A stretch of DNA of 64,000 bases from JAJFKB01 sp965230515. GTDB taxonomy: Bacteria > Pseudomonadota > Gammaproteobacteria > Pseudomonadales > IMCC2047. Shown here piece by piece: positions 30,383-39,392 of the stretch. Every line of letters starts with the position of its first letter. Positions within the stretch are counted from its first letter, which is position 1. The position numbers and the translations under genes were made by a program. The notes beneath the pieces are model-generated. The model made no database searches. It was not told where the DNA came from and worked only from the letters and a program-made list of their open reading frames with translations. The DNA lies in the NCBI GenBank assembly GCA_965230515.1, contig OZ246007.1, forward strand, positions 1,054,001 through 1,118,000, read 5' to 3'.

Positions 30383-32907
30383 GAACCTTGCTGCTTAAAG
30401 CCGGTTTTCGGCATTTGAAGCGACACCCCTGGCAAACCTGGTTGACGCTGTTGGGAATCGCATTGGGTGTTGCGGTTGTTATCGCCGTTGACCTGGCAAA
30501 CCAAAGCGCCAAACGTTCGTTTAGTCTCTCCCTGGAAATGGTCACCGGAAAAGCCACCCACTCAATTGTAGGTGATAATGCAGGAATAGAAGAACATGTT
30601 TACACCCGATTGCGCACTCAACATGGGCTAAGAACGAGCTCTCCAGTGGTTACCGGACACCTGAAGATAAAAGGGCGTCAGTACCGCCTGCTGGGAATCG
30701 ACCCCCTCTCCGGTAGCAGTTTTCACAACACGGGGATTCGCTTATCCCAGGAATCGGGGCGCGACCTGTTTCTCAAACCCAACCGGATAGCAGTCTCTGA
30801 AACTACCGCAAAACAGCTACAGCTAAAGGTGGGCGACTGGATCGAAGTGGCGCATGGAAACACGACACATCGCGTTCAGATTGTCTGGCTTATTGCATCG
30901 GATAGTCCTGTTGCGGCGCAGGGTATTGTCCTGGCGGATATATCCGTGGCACAGGAAATATTGGGAAAAACAGGGTTCCTGGATCAGATCAACCTCATTC
31001 TGGAGAGCGACGCTCAACAGAGGCAAATAGCCGAACTGCTCCCTCCGCAACTGGAACTGCGAAAATCCGAAACCATAAACCAGTCCCTTAGCGAGATGAC
31101 CGCTGCCTTTCATACCAACCTGTCTGCGATGAGCTTACTGGCTCTTCTGGTAGGTGGGTTTTTGATCTATAACACGATCACTTTTATGGTGTTGCAGCGC
31201 CGCTCACTGCTGGGCACACTAAGAGCACTGGGAGTAACACGCTCACAACTGTTCGGCCTGGTACTCGGCGAAGCAGCCACACTGGGTTTAATCGGCACCC
31301 TGGCCGGCATAGTATTGGGAATTCTGCTTGGCCAGGGGCTGGTTCAGTTAGTCACACGAACCATCGACGACCTCTACTACAGCATCGAGGTAACCCGTTT
31401 TATGGTAACTCCCGAAACGTTGCTGAAGGGGATAGTACTGGGGCTGGTGACCAGCCTGATCGCCGCTTTTCTGCCTGCGCTGGAAGCGGCTCGATCAGAG
31501 CCTGTCAGCGTTCAGCAACGCTCCAGCATTCAACAACGGATTGCCCAGCATTTACCCAGGCTAGCGGTAATAGGGATTGTTCTTTGTGGCTGTGGAATAT
31601 TGGCCGCCTATCACCTGGGAAGTCATCTCACGACCGGTTTTTTTGCACTGGCACTCACCGTGCTCGGCTTCAGCCTTGTGATACCCCAGTGCGTCAAGTT
31701 GCTAACGCTGCTCCTTCAAAAAATTTCGGGCAGAAAAACCGATACATTGGTCTTCCGCATTGCACTGCGAGGTGTGACAGCGGGATTAAGCCGTACCGGT
31801 CTGGCTGTTACTGCGCTGACCATTGCCGTGGCAACCACCATTGGTGTGGGCATCATGATCGGCAGTTTTCGAAGCAGTGTTGACAGCTGGCTTCAGCAAT
31901 CCTTAAACAGTGATCTCTACGTCACTATTGAAGGACGCTCCAGAGATTCAAAACAGGGCCTGCCAAATTCGCTGATTGAAGCACTGCAGCAACAACCGGA
32001 GGTTTCCTCCGTATGGAAAAACCGAACAACGCGGGTAACAAGTGACAAGGGCACACTGCGCCTGATGGCAATATCAGATGCTGCGGATAACACGCGTGGT
32101 TTCAACCTTAAGCAGGGCGATACCAGCACTGTGCGTACTGCGTTTTTTCAGGAACAGGGGGTGCTGATTTCGGAACCGCTGGCAATACACCATGGATTGG
32201 ACCCGGGGGATACGCTCGATCTGAAAACAGCGACGGCCAGCAAACCATTCCGAATACTGGGTGTTTTCTATGATTACACCTCCAGTCAGGGCCTTATTCT
32301 GATGGCTCATTCGCTTTATCAGCGAGAGTGGCAAGACAGCGGTGTTTCGGCACTGGGACTGTATAAAACCGGACAGACCAATATCGCCGAATGGAGCGAT
32401 GAGATACGACGTCTGGTTAGCCAATACAGCAACACAGCACAGAACATACAGGTTAGGGCCAACAGCGAAATTCGCGCCGCCTCTTTGGCTATTTTTGATC
32501 GAACCTTTACCATCACTCATGTATTAAGAATGCTTTCCATTTTAGTCGCCTTTATCGGTGTACTCAGCGCACTCATGGCACTGCAACTGGAACGCACATC
32601 GGAATTTGCACTACTGCGCGCTACCGGAGCAACGCCGCGGGAAGTGCGAACCATCATTTATGGCCAGACAGCCCTTATGGGCGCATTTGCCGGTCTTCTG
32701 GCAATTCCGCTCGGATACATTATGTCCAGCCTGTTAATCGACGTGATCAATCTGCGTTCATTTGGCTGGAGCATGGATCAGCAGATATCCTTCCCGGTGA
32801 TTATCGAGGGTTTTGCACTGGCCGTTATTGCAGCGCTTCTAGCCGGGATCCATCCGGCACGTCACAGCACGAGGCTTAACATCGCACAGGCACTGAGGCA
32901 AGAGTAG
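30376..32907 (+). CDS. FtsX-like ABC transporter permease
   Basis: This 843-residue membrane protein has an N-terminal helix (about residues 18-40), a periplasmic region, and two FtsX-type blocks. One block lies at about residues 245-380 (LSALLV-like helices with YNTITFMVLQRRSLLGTLRALGVTRSQL), the other at about 710-840 (RTSEFALLRATGATPREVRTIIYGQ). The central part has further helices around 400-500, giving about ten in total. This is the duplicated architecture of large LolC/E-like exporter permeases. It overlaps the ATPase by seven bases and is followed one base later by the AttH-like gene. Confidence 0.9.
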   Translation: MVRTLLLKAGFRHLKRHPWQTWLTLLGIALGVAVVIAVDLANQSAKRSFSLSLEMVTGKATHSIVGDNAGIEEHVYTRLRTQHGLRTSSPVVTGHLKIKGRQYRLLGIDPLSGSSFHNTGIRLSQESGRDLFLKPNRIAVSETTAKQLQLKVGDWIEVAHGNTTHRVQIVWLIASDSPVAAQGIVLADISVAQEILGKTGFLDQINLILESDAQQRQIAELLPPQLELRKSETINQSLSEMTAAFHTNLSAMSLLALLVGGFLIYNTITFMVLQRRSLLGTLRALGVTRSQLFGLVLGEAATLGLIGTLAGIVLGILLGQGLVQLVTRTIDDLYYSIEVTRFMVTPETLLKGIVLGLVTSLIAAFLPALEAARSEPVSVQQRSSIQQRIAQHLPRLAVIGIVLCGCGILAAYHLGSHLTTGFFALALTVLGFSLVIPQCVKLLTLLLQKISGRKTDTLVFRIALRGVTAGLSRTGLAVTALTIAVATTIGVGIMIGSFRSSVDSWLQQSLNSDLYVTIEGRSRDSKQGLPNSLIEALQQQPEVSSVWKNRTTRVTSDKGTLRLMAISDAADNTRGFNLKQGDTSTVRTAFFQEQGVLISEPLAIHHGLDPGDTLDLKTATASKPFRILGVFYDYTSSQGLILMAHSLYQREWQDSGVSALGLYKTGQTNIAEWSDEIRRLVSQYSNTAQNIQVRANSEIRAASLAIFDRTFTITHVLRMLSILVAFIGVLSALMALQLERTSEFALLRATGATPREVRTIIYGQTALMGAFAGLLAIPLGYIMSSLLIDVINLRSFGWSMDQQISFPVIIEGFALAVIAALLAGIHPARHSTRLNIAQALRQE

Positions 32908-32908
32908 C

Positions 32909-34087
32909 ATGCAGCCCGCACCGATATCTGCTCACACATCGAAACAGGACTGTACCGGCAACGCCAGCGAAAGCCTTCCCTATAACATGTTGAGCAGGCT
33001 CACAAGAGGCATGATCCTACTGCTATTGATGCATATCAGCGCCTGCGATACGGCACCTGATAACAACCTGAGTCTGGCTTTGGGGGACCAAAATACTGAA
33101 GGGTTTTTACGTGCCAAAACCATACGCCCGTTCCACTTTCCCGAGGATCATTCAGCCCACCCCGGATTCAAGAATGAATGGTGGTATCTGACGGGAAATC
33201 TGATATCAGAACAGGGCAACCGGTTTGGTTATCAGGTAACGTTCTTTAGAGTTGCGCTGTCACCCGAAGCAGGTGACCGACAATCACGCTGGGCCACCGA
33301 CCATATCTGGATGGCACATGCTGCGATATCCGATCTGGATAACGAGCGTCATTTACACGCCGAAAGATTGTCCAGAGGTGCCGCAGGTTTAGCCGGCAAT
33401 CGCAGCGAGCCCTTTCGTGTATGGCTGGATGATTGGCAGATCCAATCCAAAAACAGCTCTTTTCCCTGGTCACTGCATATCGATACAGAAAACTTTTCCC
33501 TTTTTCTGGAAATAGATCCACAAAAACCTGTAGTGCTGCAGGGCGACCGGGGGCTTAGCCAAAAAAGTCCGGAACCGGGCAATGCCTCCTATTACTACTC
33601 CATCACACGCCTGAAAACAAAGGGCAGCGTTCGAGCCGGGAAGCGTACATTCGAAGTTACCGGCAACAGCTGGCTTGATCGGGAGTGGGGAACCAGTCTA
33701 CTTGCCAAAGACCAGATAGGGTGGGACTGGTTTTCACTCCAATTTGATAGCAACCAGGAGTTAATGTATTACCAGCTGCGCAAACCGGATGGTTCTGCCC
33801 ATTCCAGTAGCAAGGGTATCTGGGTGAATGCGAACGGCCGTTACCAAGCAATAGCTCCAGAGGAGATTCAGCTTACACCGCTTGACTGGTGGACAGCACC
33901 TAACGGCTCAAAATACCCGATTCGCTGGCGCATGGGTACACATGATAAGGACTGGATAGTCGAAGCGGCTATTGCAAATCAGTGGATGAATGTATCGATT
34001 AAATACTGGGAGGGTGCCGTTGTAATTTACGATCGCGATGATAAAAAGCCGGTAGGTAGGGGGTATCTTGAAATGACAGGTTACTGA
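32909..34087 (+). CDS. AttH/CrtC-like lipocalin-fold lipoprotein
   Basis: This protein (392 residues from 32909) belongs to the AttH/CrtC (hydroxyneurosporene-synthase-like) family. The mature domain shows FHFPEDHSAHPGFKNEWWYLTGNL, GYQVTFFR, RWATDHIWMAHAAISD and TGNSWLDREWGTSLLAKDQIGWDWFSLQF. A lipobox MILLLLMHISACD (near residue 46) suggests the native start may be the ATG at 32987 rather than 32909, whose extra N-terminus is odd. ABC ATPase, FtsX permease and AttH genes occur together in many bacteria, as here. A role in handling lipid or carotenoid-like molecules is possible, but not shown. Confidence 0.85.
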   Translation: MQPAPISAHTSKQDCTGNASESLPYNMLSRLTRGMILLLLMHISACDTAPDNNLSLALGDQNTEGFLRAKTIRPFHFPEDHSAHPGFKNEWWYLTGNLISEQGNRFGYQVTFFRVALSPEAGDRQSRWATDHIWMAHAAISDLDNERHLHAERLSRGAAGLAGNRSEPFRVWLDDWQIQSKNSSFPWSLHIDTENFSLFLEIDPQKPVVLQGDRGLSQKSPEPGNASYYYSITRLKTKGSVRAGKRTFEVTGNSWLDREWGTSLLAKDQIGWDWFSLQFDSNQELMYYQLRKPDGSAHSSSKGIWVNANGRYQAIAPEEIQLTPLDWWTAPNGSKYPIRWRMGTHDKDWIVEAAIANQWMNVSIKYWEGAVVIYDRDDKKPVGRGYLEMTGY

Positions 34088-34210
34088 ACAATCCGGTCAC
34101 CTTTCATTAAACGATTATCAGACCAAAACAGTCAACCTCATAAATACTTGTTATTTCAAACATTTAAACCATAATTACCATTACTATACTTTAATGCAGG
34201 GAGCGTTCAG

Positions 34211-34624
34211 GTGAGTATTTTACTGGTAATTGGTATTGTTCTGGTGTTAGCCGCCGCTGGATTACTGGGTTTTGTGCTGTTGCAAAACCGCAAAGCAAAA
34301 ACTGCGGACACAGAACAACCACCATTGGAAGAAGCCGAGGATGACCGGGCAGTTGAACAGCTCAGTGCAGACTATGTGCTCTCCCCTTCCGCCGGTGATA
34401 ACGGTACTGCAACCAGCAATTTTTTTATTTTGTGCACAGTAACCTTTTGGGTACTGCTACTGGGCGCGTGCTACTGGGCCTATTCAAGCCGGCCCATTCA
34501 CGGGCTCATCGTCGCCTGTGGCGCAATTCTGGTATACTCACTCGTGCTTATAATGCAAGAGGTTCTTAAAAACCTGATTCGCCTCAACGAAAACCTGGGC
34601 AATGAAACAGGTGAAGTGAAGTGA
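34211..34624 (+). CDS. Small membrane protein, 137 residues
   Basis: This protein is not recognised. One hydrophobic N-terminal segment (about residues 2-24) is followed by a charged, acidic region (EEAEDDRAVEQL) and two further hydrophobic segments (about 73-90 and 97-117). GTG at 34211 is used as start because GGGAG lies nine bases upstream and the first membrane segment begins there. The gene ends one base before the convergent gene at 34625, with no visible terminator between. No function can be assigned. Confidence 0.65.
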   Translation: MSILLVIGIVLVLAAAGLLGFVLLQNRKAKTADTEQPPLEEAEDDRAVEQLSADYVLSPSAGDNGTATSNFFILCTVTFWVLLLGACYWAYSSRPIHGLIVACGAILVYSLVLIMQEVLKNLIRLNENLGNETGEVK

Positions 34625-35899
34625 CTAGGAACCTGGTAGTCGTGCGTATTTATGCGCTATCGCAAACACCACGGCTGTTTCCACAAAAAAAGCGAGCACC
34701 ATGGACAGCGGTGCGGTCCAACTATTAAGCCCTTCCATCGCCAAAAACAGCCAGCAGGCAAAGAAGATTGTCACGATTCGACAGGCGCTGCCCAGCGCAA
34801 TTCCTTTGGTCTGTTTGTTGATCAACAGAATACCATGGTAATAGTTCCGAATAGCCAGAATGACAGGTGTCGCCATGACCATCATCAGGGTTTGCCGGAC
34901 CAAACTATAGAGCTGCTCATTTAATCCCAGCCATTGCCTGAATACCAATTGATCCAGGGGACTAAAGATCACGGTGGCCATCAGCAGTGTAAACACTGTT
35001 GTAACACCGGCTATAAACCGTTTTTTCTCTCTCAGATTATCCATACCCAGGGAAGGAATCAGACTACGAAATTGGTTCAGTGCCATCTGCGAAATCATAA
35101 AAAAATCAAGCCCCACTCTCAATGCCGCAATCGTCAACAACGCATCAGGGGTACGACTTACAAACGCATAGACCAATGGACGCCCCAAACCAAAAGACAT
35201 TCCCGTGAGACTGACTGGCCAGAAATAACTAAACAACTGACGGTAGGAGGGGTCTTCAAAATCCGTTGGCACCTCTATTTGATAGAATTTTCGATAAGCA
35301 AATACCGCGCATAACAGCATTCCCAGTGAAGCACTCATTTGCGCGGAAACCAGCGTTGGCATCGCTGCCCATCCGGAATAGTATCCATAAAGACAGAAAA
35401 ATACACCCAACCCAACACCTGCGAATGCGCTGACCGATACCCAGCGAGTCCGATCATTTTGAGTCAATAATCCTGCAAAATAATGAAAACCACTTCTTAG
35501 CAAAACGGTCGGAAACAGGTACAGTAGATAGAGGGTCATATCATCCAGCAACGCACCTTCTACCGGATAAACCAAGATAATCCAGGAGCGACCAACGTCG
35601 GTCCCACCCAAAAATAGTGCAAAGCTGGAAAATAAAGAACCGGTCACCAGGCAAAAACGAAGCACCCTTTTCCTGGCAACAGCTGTGCGCGCATAAACCA
35701 TCACCATCTGCGGCATAAAAGCCAGAGCTACTTCGAGAAACTGAATGATACTGATGGCATAGGCGAACACCGCCAGCTCTCTTTCGGCATTCGGATATCG
35801 CGCAAGAACCGCGTTAAAGATCTGCATGCCAATAAGCAGAAAGCAGGCCGTTAACGCTAACGGCCAATAAAAAGCCCAATATCGTCTATATAACTGCAT
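34625..35899 (-). CDS. Polytopic membrane protein, possibly MOP-superfamily
   Basis: This 424-residue protein has about 12 hydrophobic segments and no signal peptide. It resembles flippase or MATE-like members of the MOP superfamily, and vaguely the ANKH-type proteins, through segments such as LALTACFLLIGMQIFNAVLARYPNAERELAVFAYAISIIQFLEVALAFMPQM and PVILAIRNYYHGILLINKQTKGIALG. The transported substrate is unknown, and MOP membership is a tentative call by pattern. The gene lies convergent to the small membrane protein and upstream of thiopurine methyltransferase on the same strand. Confidence 0.6.
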   Translation of the reverse strand: MQLYRRYWAFYWPLALTACFLLIGMQIFNAVLARYPNAERELAVFAYAISIIQFLEVALAFMPQMVMVYARTAVARKRVLRFCLVTGSLFSSFALFLGGTDVGRSWIILVYPVEGALLDDMTLYLLYLFPTVLLRSGFHYFAGLLTQNDRTRWVSVSAFAGVGLGVFFCLYGYYSGWAAMPTLVSAQMSASLGMLLCAVFAYRKFYQIEVPTDFEDPSYRQLFSYFWPVSLTGMSFGLGRPLVYAFVSRTPDALLTIAALRVGLDFFMISQMALNQFRSLIPSLGMDNLREKKRFIAGVTTVFTLLMATVIFSPLDQLVFRQWLGLNEQLYSLVRQTLMMVMATPVILAIRNYYHGILLINKQTKGIALGSACRIVTIFFACWLFLAMEGLNSWTAPLSMVLAFFVETAVVFAIAHKYARLPGS

Positions 35900-35978
35900 T
35901 TAACCAATCAATGATTTTGAACGACAGACAGGATAGCCGTTCAGGAGAAAATGAGCCGGTACGACAAACAACCCGGCA

Positions 35979-36611
35979 TTAGCGATAGCTTAACAAAAAC
36001 GCATGCTCAGTCGCATCCGCACCTCGCAGGTCGAAATACCGGCTATCCAGTTTCTCAATTTGGCAATGCTTTGAAAAAAGCTTGGTAACCGCCGCTTCGG
36101 GAATTGAGAATGGAGGACCTTCCACGCTACCCTGCTCATATTCAAACGTGACCAGCAGCGTTTTTGTGCCAACCGCAAGCCGCTTCTGCAGCAACCCGAC
36201 ATAATCGAGCCTCATCTCCGGCGGCAGTGCAACCAGCGACGCCCGATCATAAATCGCTTTAACGGATTCCAGATCAACTGTGGTTAACGCAAAAAAATCG
36301 CCCACCAAAATCTCAATGTCATGTGCATAGAACCGCTTGAACTCACCTCGCTGTTCAACAGCCGCTTCAACACCAAGTTCTTCAAAAAACTCTCGAACTG
36401 CTATTTCACTTAGCTCAACCCCCAGGATTCGATATCCCTGCCGGGCAAGCCATACCATATCCCGGGATTTACCACACAGGGGTACCAGTACAGTTGCACC
36501 GGCATCCACACCCAAACGCTTCCAATACTCGAGAAGGTACCGATTTATCTCCTCCTGATGAAAACCAATCTCCCTTTCAGACCATCGCTCATGCCAAAAC
36601 TCTGCTTCCAT
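35979..36611 (-). CDS. tpm: Thiopurine S-methyltransferase
   Basis: This 210-residue S-adenosylmethionine-dependent methyltransferase is of the Tpm/TPMT type. It begins MEAEFWHERWSEREIGFHQEEINRYLLEYW and includes VLVPLCGKSRDMVWLARQGYRILGVELSEIAVREFFEE (cofactor-binding loop), DFFALT and AIYDRASLVALPPEMRLDYVG. Bacterial Tpm also methylates tellurite and selenite, giving metalloid resistance. The ATG at 36611 starts the canonical N-terminus; the extra 16 residues possible upstream overlap the ABC-2 gene end and are not used. It sits directly downstream of the ABC-2 exporter genes, possibly in one transcript. Confidence 0.92.
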   Translation of the reverse strand: MEAEFWHERWSEREIGFHQEEINRYLLEYWKRLGVDAGATVLVPLCGKSRDMVWLARQGYRILGVELSEIAVREFFEELGVEAAVEQRGEFKRFYAHDIEILVGDFFALTTVDLESVKAIYDRASLVALPPEMRLDYVGLLQKRLAVGTKTLLVTFEYEQGSVEGPPFSIPEAAVTKLFSKHCQIEKLDSRYFDLRGADATEHAFLLSYR

Positions 36612-36624
36612 TGTAAATGCCCTC

Positions 36625-37668
36625 TTACTTTTCGTTCCAGCGGAAAAAATACGCAGCAATACCCAGAAACAGCACGCTCATGGCCGCCAGAACCCACAGG
36701 TGATGACTGATCGCCACAATTCCTGCTCCATTAATCATGATTTCTCTCGCCGCCTTAACCATATGGGTAAGCGGTAGCAGGTTAGAAATACTAACCAGCC
36801 AGTCAGGAGCTTCATCCAGCGAAAACCAAACTTCAGACAGCAACATCATCGGAAATGAGAGAAAATTCAGCAGGCCATTGGCTAATTCCTCACTGGCAAT
36901 GCGACTGGCCACAATCAAAGCCAAAGAGATTATGGAAAAAATACCCAACACCGCCACCATAATCAGCGTAAAGTAATTACCCAGCATCAGAAAATTCAGA
37001 AAATAATTACAGACCGAATAAACCAGCACTGCGACAATGAGCAACACCAGCATTCGCGAGAAAACCTGCGCACTGAGAAATTGCAGCGCAGTAATGGGGG
37101 TCGCCTGCAACCGCTTCAACACACCATTTTTACGGTACCTGACAATCACAAATCCAATACCAAAGAGTGCTCCAAACATCACATTCATTCCCAAAACTCC
37201 GGGAATAACCCAGTCGACATAGCGAACCTGCCGACCACTGACGCTCTCTCTTTGGTAACTGCTCTCACCTGTTGATTGTAACAATTTTTCAAGTGCGCGC
37301 CCTTTAACCGAAGTATTATTGACCCAGTACTTACCGCGTTCTGTGGCCGAAATGACCATATCGAGCTGATGATGGCGAATCCGGTCTATCGCTTTGTCAA
37401 AGTCCTGATAATCAATGGCTGCCACAAAAGGTTCTGCCAACAACTGCTGCACAGGGGTATCCAGAATTAAGGGCGGTTGCTGCTGAATCACCCCCACTTT
37501 AAATATTTCCTGATTATCTTCCGAAAAAGAGATGCTGATGGCCGCTATAACACAGACAGGGAAAACCAGAGCCCAGACCATAGTGGTACGATCACGATAG
37601 AACTCTTTAGTACGCGCTACCGATAACGCCCAAATTACCTGTAAAAAATTTGTACTCGTTTTACTCAC
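36625..37668 (-). CDS. ABC-2 type transporter permease
   Basis: This 347-residue membrane protein belongs to the ABC-2 permease family. It has one N-terminal helix (about residues 30-50), a periplasmic loop and five C-terminal helices (about 165-345), with the family segment PGVLGMNVMFGALFGIGFVIVRYRKNGVLKRLQATPITALQFLSAQV. It overlaps the ATPase gene by eight bases and should form the membrane part of a multidrug- or polymer-type exporter with it. The substrate is unknown. Confidence 0.92.
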   Translation of the reverse strand: MSKTSTNFLQVIWALSVARTKEFYRDRTTMVWALVFPVCVIAAISISFSEDNQEIFKVGVIQQQPPLILDTPVQQLLAEPFVAAIDYQDFDKAIDRIRHHQLDMVISATERGKYWVNNTSVKGRALEKLLQSTGESSYQRESVSGRQVRYVDWVIPGVLGMNVMFGALFGIGFVIVRYRKNGVLKRLQATPITALQFLSAQVFSRMLVLLIVAVLVYSVCNYFLNFLMLGNYFTLIMVAVLGIFSIISLALIVASRIASEELANGLLNFLSFPMMLLSEVWFSLDEAPDWLVSISNLLPLTHMVKAAREIMINGAGIVAISHHLWVLAAMSVLFLGIAAYFFRWNEK

Positions 37669-38545
37669 GCAAACTATGCCCTGTCAGTTTAAGGAAAAGA
37701 TCTTCCAGCGTCGGATTCCGAACACGTAACGAATTTAACCGAATTTCGTGTTTTATCAGGAACTGCAAAGTCGCCTCGACCGAACGACTTTGGATCTCTA
37801 TCTGTTCAGAACTTTCCACGATAGGTTCCTCAAAATCCCCTTTGGCCGGATGGAAATCCTGTTTGTCGATACACACGTAGAAATAATCAAAATGCTCACG
37901 CATCAAATCCTTTGGCGGCCCCTCCGCAATGATTTTTCCCTGATCAATAATGACCAGATAATCACAGAGAATTTCCGCCTCATCCATGTAATGCGTGGTC
38001 AAAACAACATTCTTGCCCTGCCCTTTGATCCGCTCTACCAGTTTCCATAAATTTCTCCTGGACTGCGGATCCAGTCCTGTTGTAGGCTCATCCAAAAATA
38101 CAATTTCCGGATCATTCACCAACGCCAGCGCAAACATTAACCTTTGTTTCTGTCCACCGGATAGTTTGTCTGCCCGCATTGGCAGCAACGGCTCCAGATC
38201 ACAGAGTTCTATCAGCTCCTGCATCGGAATTGTTTTTGGATAAAGACTATGGAAAAGCGCCAGTATTTCGCCAGAAGATAACCGTTCCATCACAGAGGTG
38301 GACTGAAACTGGATTCCCGCCTCCAGCTTAAAACTCTTATCCCGAGGCGCACCCCGATAGATTATTTCACCGCTGGTCGGCTCGGTGATGCCTTCAATCA
38401 TCTCAATGGTGGTGGTTTTTCCGGCACCATTAGGCCCCAGCAGGCCAAAGCAAATACCCGGCTCAATTTTGAACGAAATACCGTTCACTGCAACCAGCTC
38501 TTTATACTCTTTTCTTAAATTACGAACTTCTAATACGGGTGGCAT
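37661..38545 (-). CDS. ABC-2 type transporter ATPase
   Basis: This 294-residue ATPase powers the downstream permease. Walker A is GPNGAGKTTT, Q-loop IQFQSTS, signature LSGGQKQRLMFALALV, Walker B IVFLDEPTTGLDPQ and switch VVLTTHYMDEA, all in the first 220 residues. A 75-residue C-terminal extension is typical of drug-exporter ATPases (CcmA/NodI-like). A perfect-arm palindrome lies 25 bases upstream of its ATG and may control the operon. The export substrate is not evident. Confidence 0.93.
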   Translation of the reverse strand: MPPVLEVRNLRKEYKELVAVNGISFKIEPGICFGLLGPNGAGKTTTIEMIEGITEPTSGEIIYRGAPRDKSFKLEAGIQFQSTSVMERLSSGEILALFHSLYPKTIPMQELIELCDLEPLLPMRADKLSGGQKQRLMFALALVNDPEIVFLDEPTTGLDPQSRRNLWKLVERIKGQGKNVVLTTHYMDEAEILCDYLVIIDQGKIIAEGPPKDLMREHFDYFYVCIDKQDFHPAKGDFEEPIVESSEQIEIQSRSVEATLQFLIKHEIRLNSLRVRNPTLEDLFLKLTGHSLRE

Positions 38546-38569
38546 GGATCAACTGTTCAGTCGGTGTCT

Positions 38570-38585
38570 ACAGGCCTTGGCCTGT
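38570..38585. promoter_or_regulatory. ACAGGCC-TT-GGCCTGT palindrome before the ABC-2 operon
   Basis: ACAGGCC and GGCCTGT form perfect 7-bp arms around TT. The site is 25 bases upstream of the exporter ATPase start, a position suited to a repressor operator. No regulator gene is adjacent. Confidence 0.5.
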
Positions 38586-38950
38586 CATGAATTTAATGTT
38601 CGCGCATTATGTCAATAATTGGTACAAAGAAAAACGGCTTTAGCTATTTTTCCTTGATTAGATCTTTAAAAGTGAGTAACAGAAACCTTTTGATCAATGT
38701 GTTTTAATTCGAAGACTGGTATCCCCGGGTTGTAAAATATCCTATGTTTCCGGCAAGGTTGATCCAGTGTAAAATAGGCACTTGCAGTCGAACCAACAAT
38801 AATGCTTCAGTGCAGTGAAACAGGTAATATGATGCGCAGCAACAGGCAAGTACCCGAGCCCGCCAATCACTTTTTCATAGAAAGAGATGCTACAAAAAGG
38901 CTGGGCAACTCACAAACCGTTATTCCCGATTGACTTCCAGGAGACTGTAG
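38586..38950. other. Intergenic region between ABC-2 operon and DUF3307 gene
   Basis: About 365 bases without a supported gene. It should hold the leftward promoter of the ABC-2 operon and the rightward promoter of the DUF3307 gene. A 34-codon frame at 38829-38933, with AGGTAAT before its ATG, was seen but has no other support. No repeat, tRNA or riboswitch was recognised. Confidence 0.5.
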
Positions 38951-39277
38951 ATGGCCTTGCTGTTTCAACTCATTGTCGGTCACGCACTTTCTGATTTTGC
39001 CTTACAAAAACAGGTGATGGCGATCGCAAAAAACCGCCATGCCGAAATTCACCAGACTAGCGGCAAGGGCTTTCCACCCTGGTACTATTGGCTACTGGCA
39101 CACGCACTGATTCACGGAGGGGCTGTCTACCTGATTACAGGTAGTGCGCTTTTGGGCGCTATAGAAACACTGCTACACAGCATGATTGATTTTAGCAAAT
39201 GCGAAGACTGGATAAATTTTCATCAGGACCAAGCCTTACACCTGATATGCAAACTGGCTTACTGCTATTTTATTTAA
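38951..39277 (+). CDS. DUF3307-family membrane protein
   Basis: This 108-residue protein matches the DUF3307 family, marked by the N-terminal LIVGHALSDFALQ, the central WLLAHALIHGGAVYLITGS and the C-terminal HSMIDFSKC followed by HQDQALHLICKL. These His and Asp residues recur across the family and could bind metal. About three membrane segments are predicted. A GGAG ribosome site lies 10 bases upstream. The function is unknown, and nothing adjacent is clearly co-transcribed. Confidence 0.85.
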   Translation: MALLFQLIVGHALSDFALQKQVMAIAKNRHAEIHQTSGKGFPPWYYWLLAHALIHGGAVYLITGSALLGAIETLLHSMIDFSKCEDWINFHQDQALHLICKLAYCYFI

Positions 39278-39392
39278 CCTCGCTTAACGGAGGGTGTCGC
39301 TAATACAAGACAGAAACGCCTCCTCTCCACCTTTTAAAGAGTGAGGAGGCATTGATTGGGCTTTCGCGACAGCCTCAACGGATAGAAGAAAT

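Noticed and set aside
38829..38933. 34-codon frame with AGGTAAT before its ATG
   Set aside because: Too short, composition not protein-like, and no second line of support.
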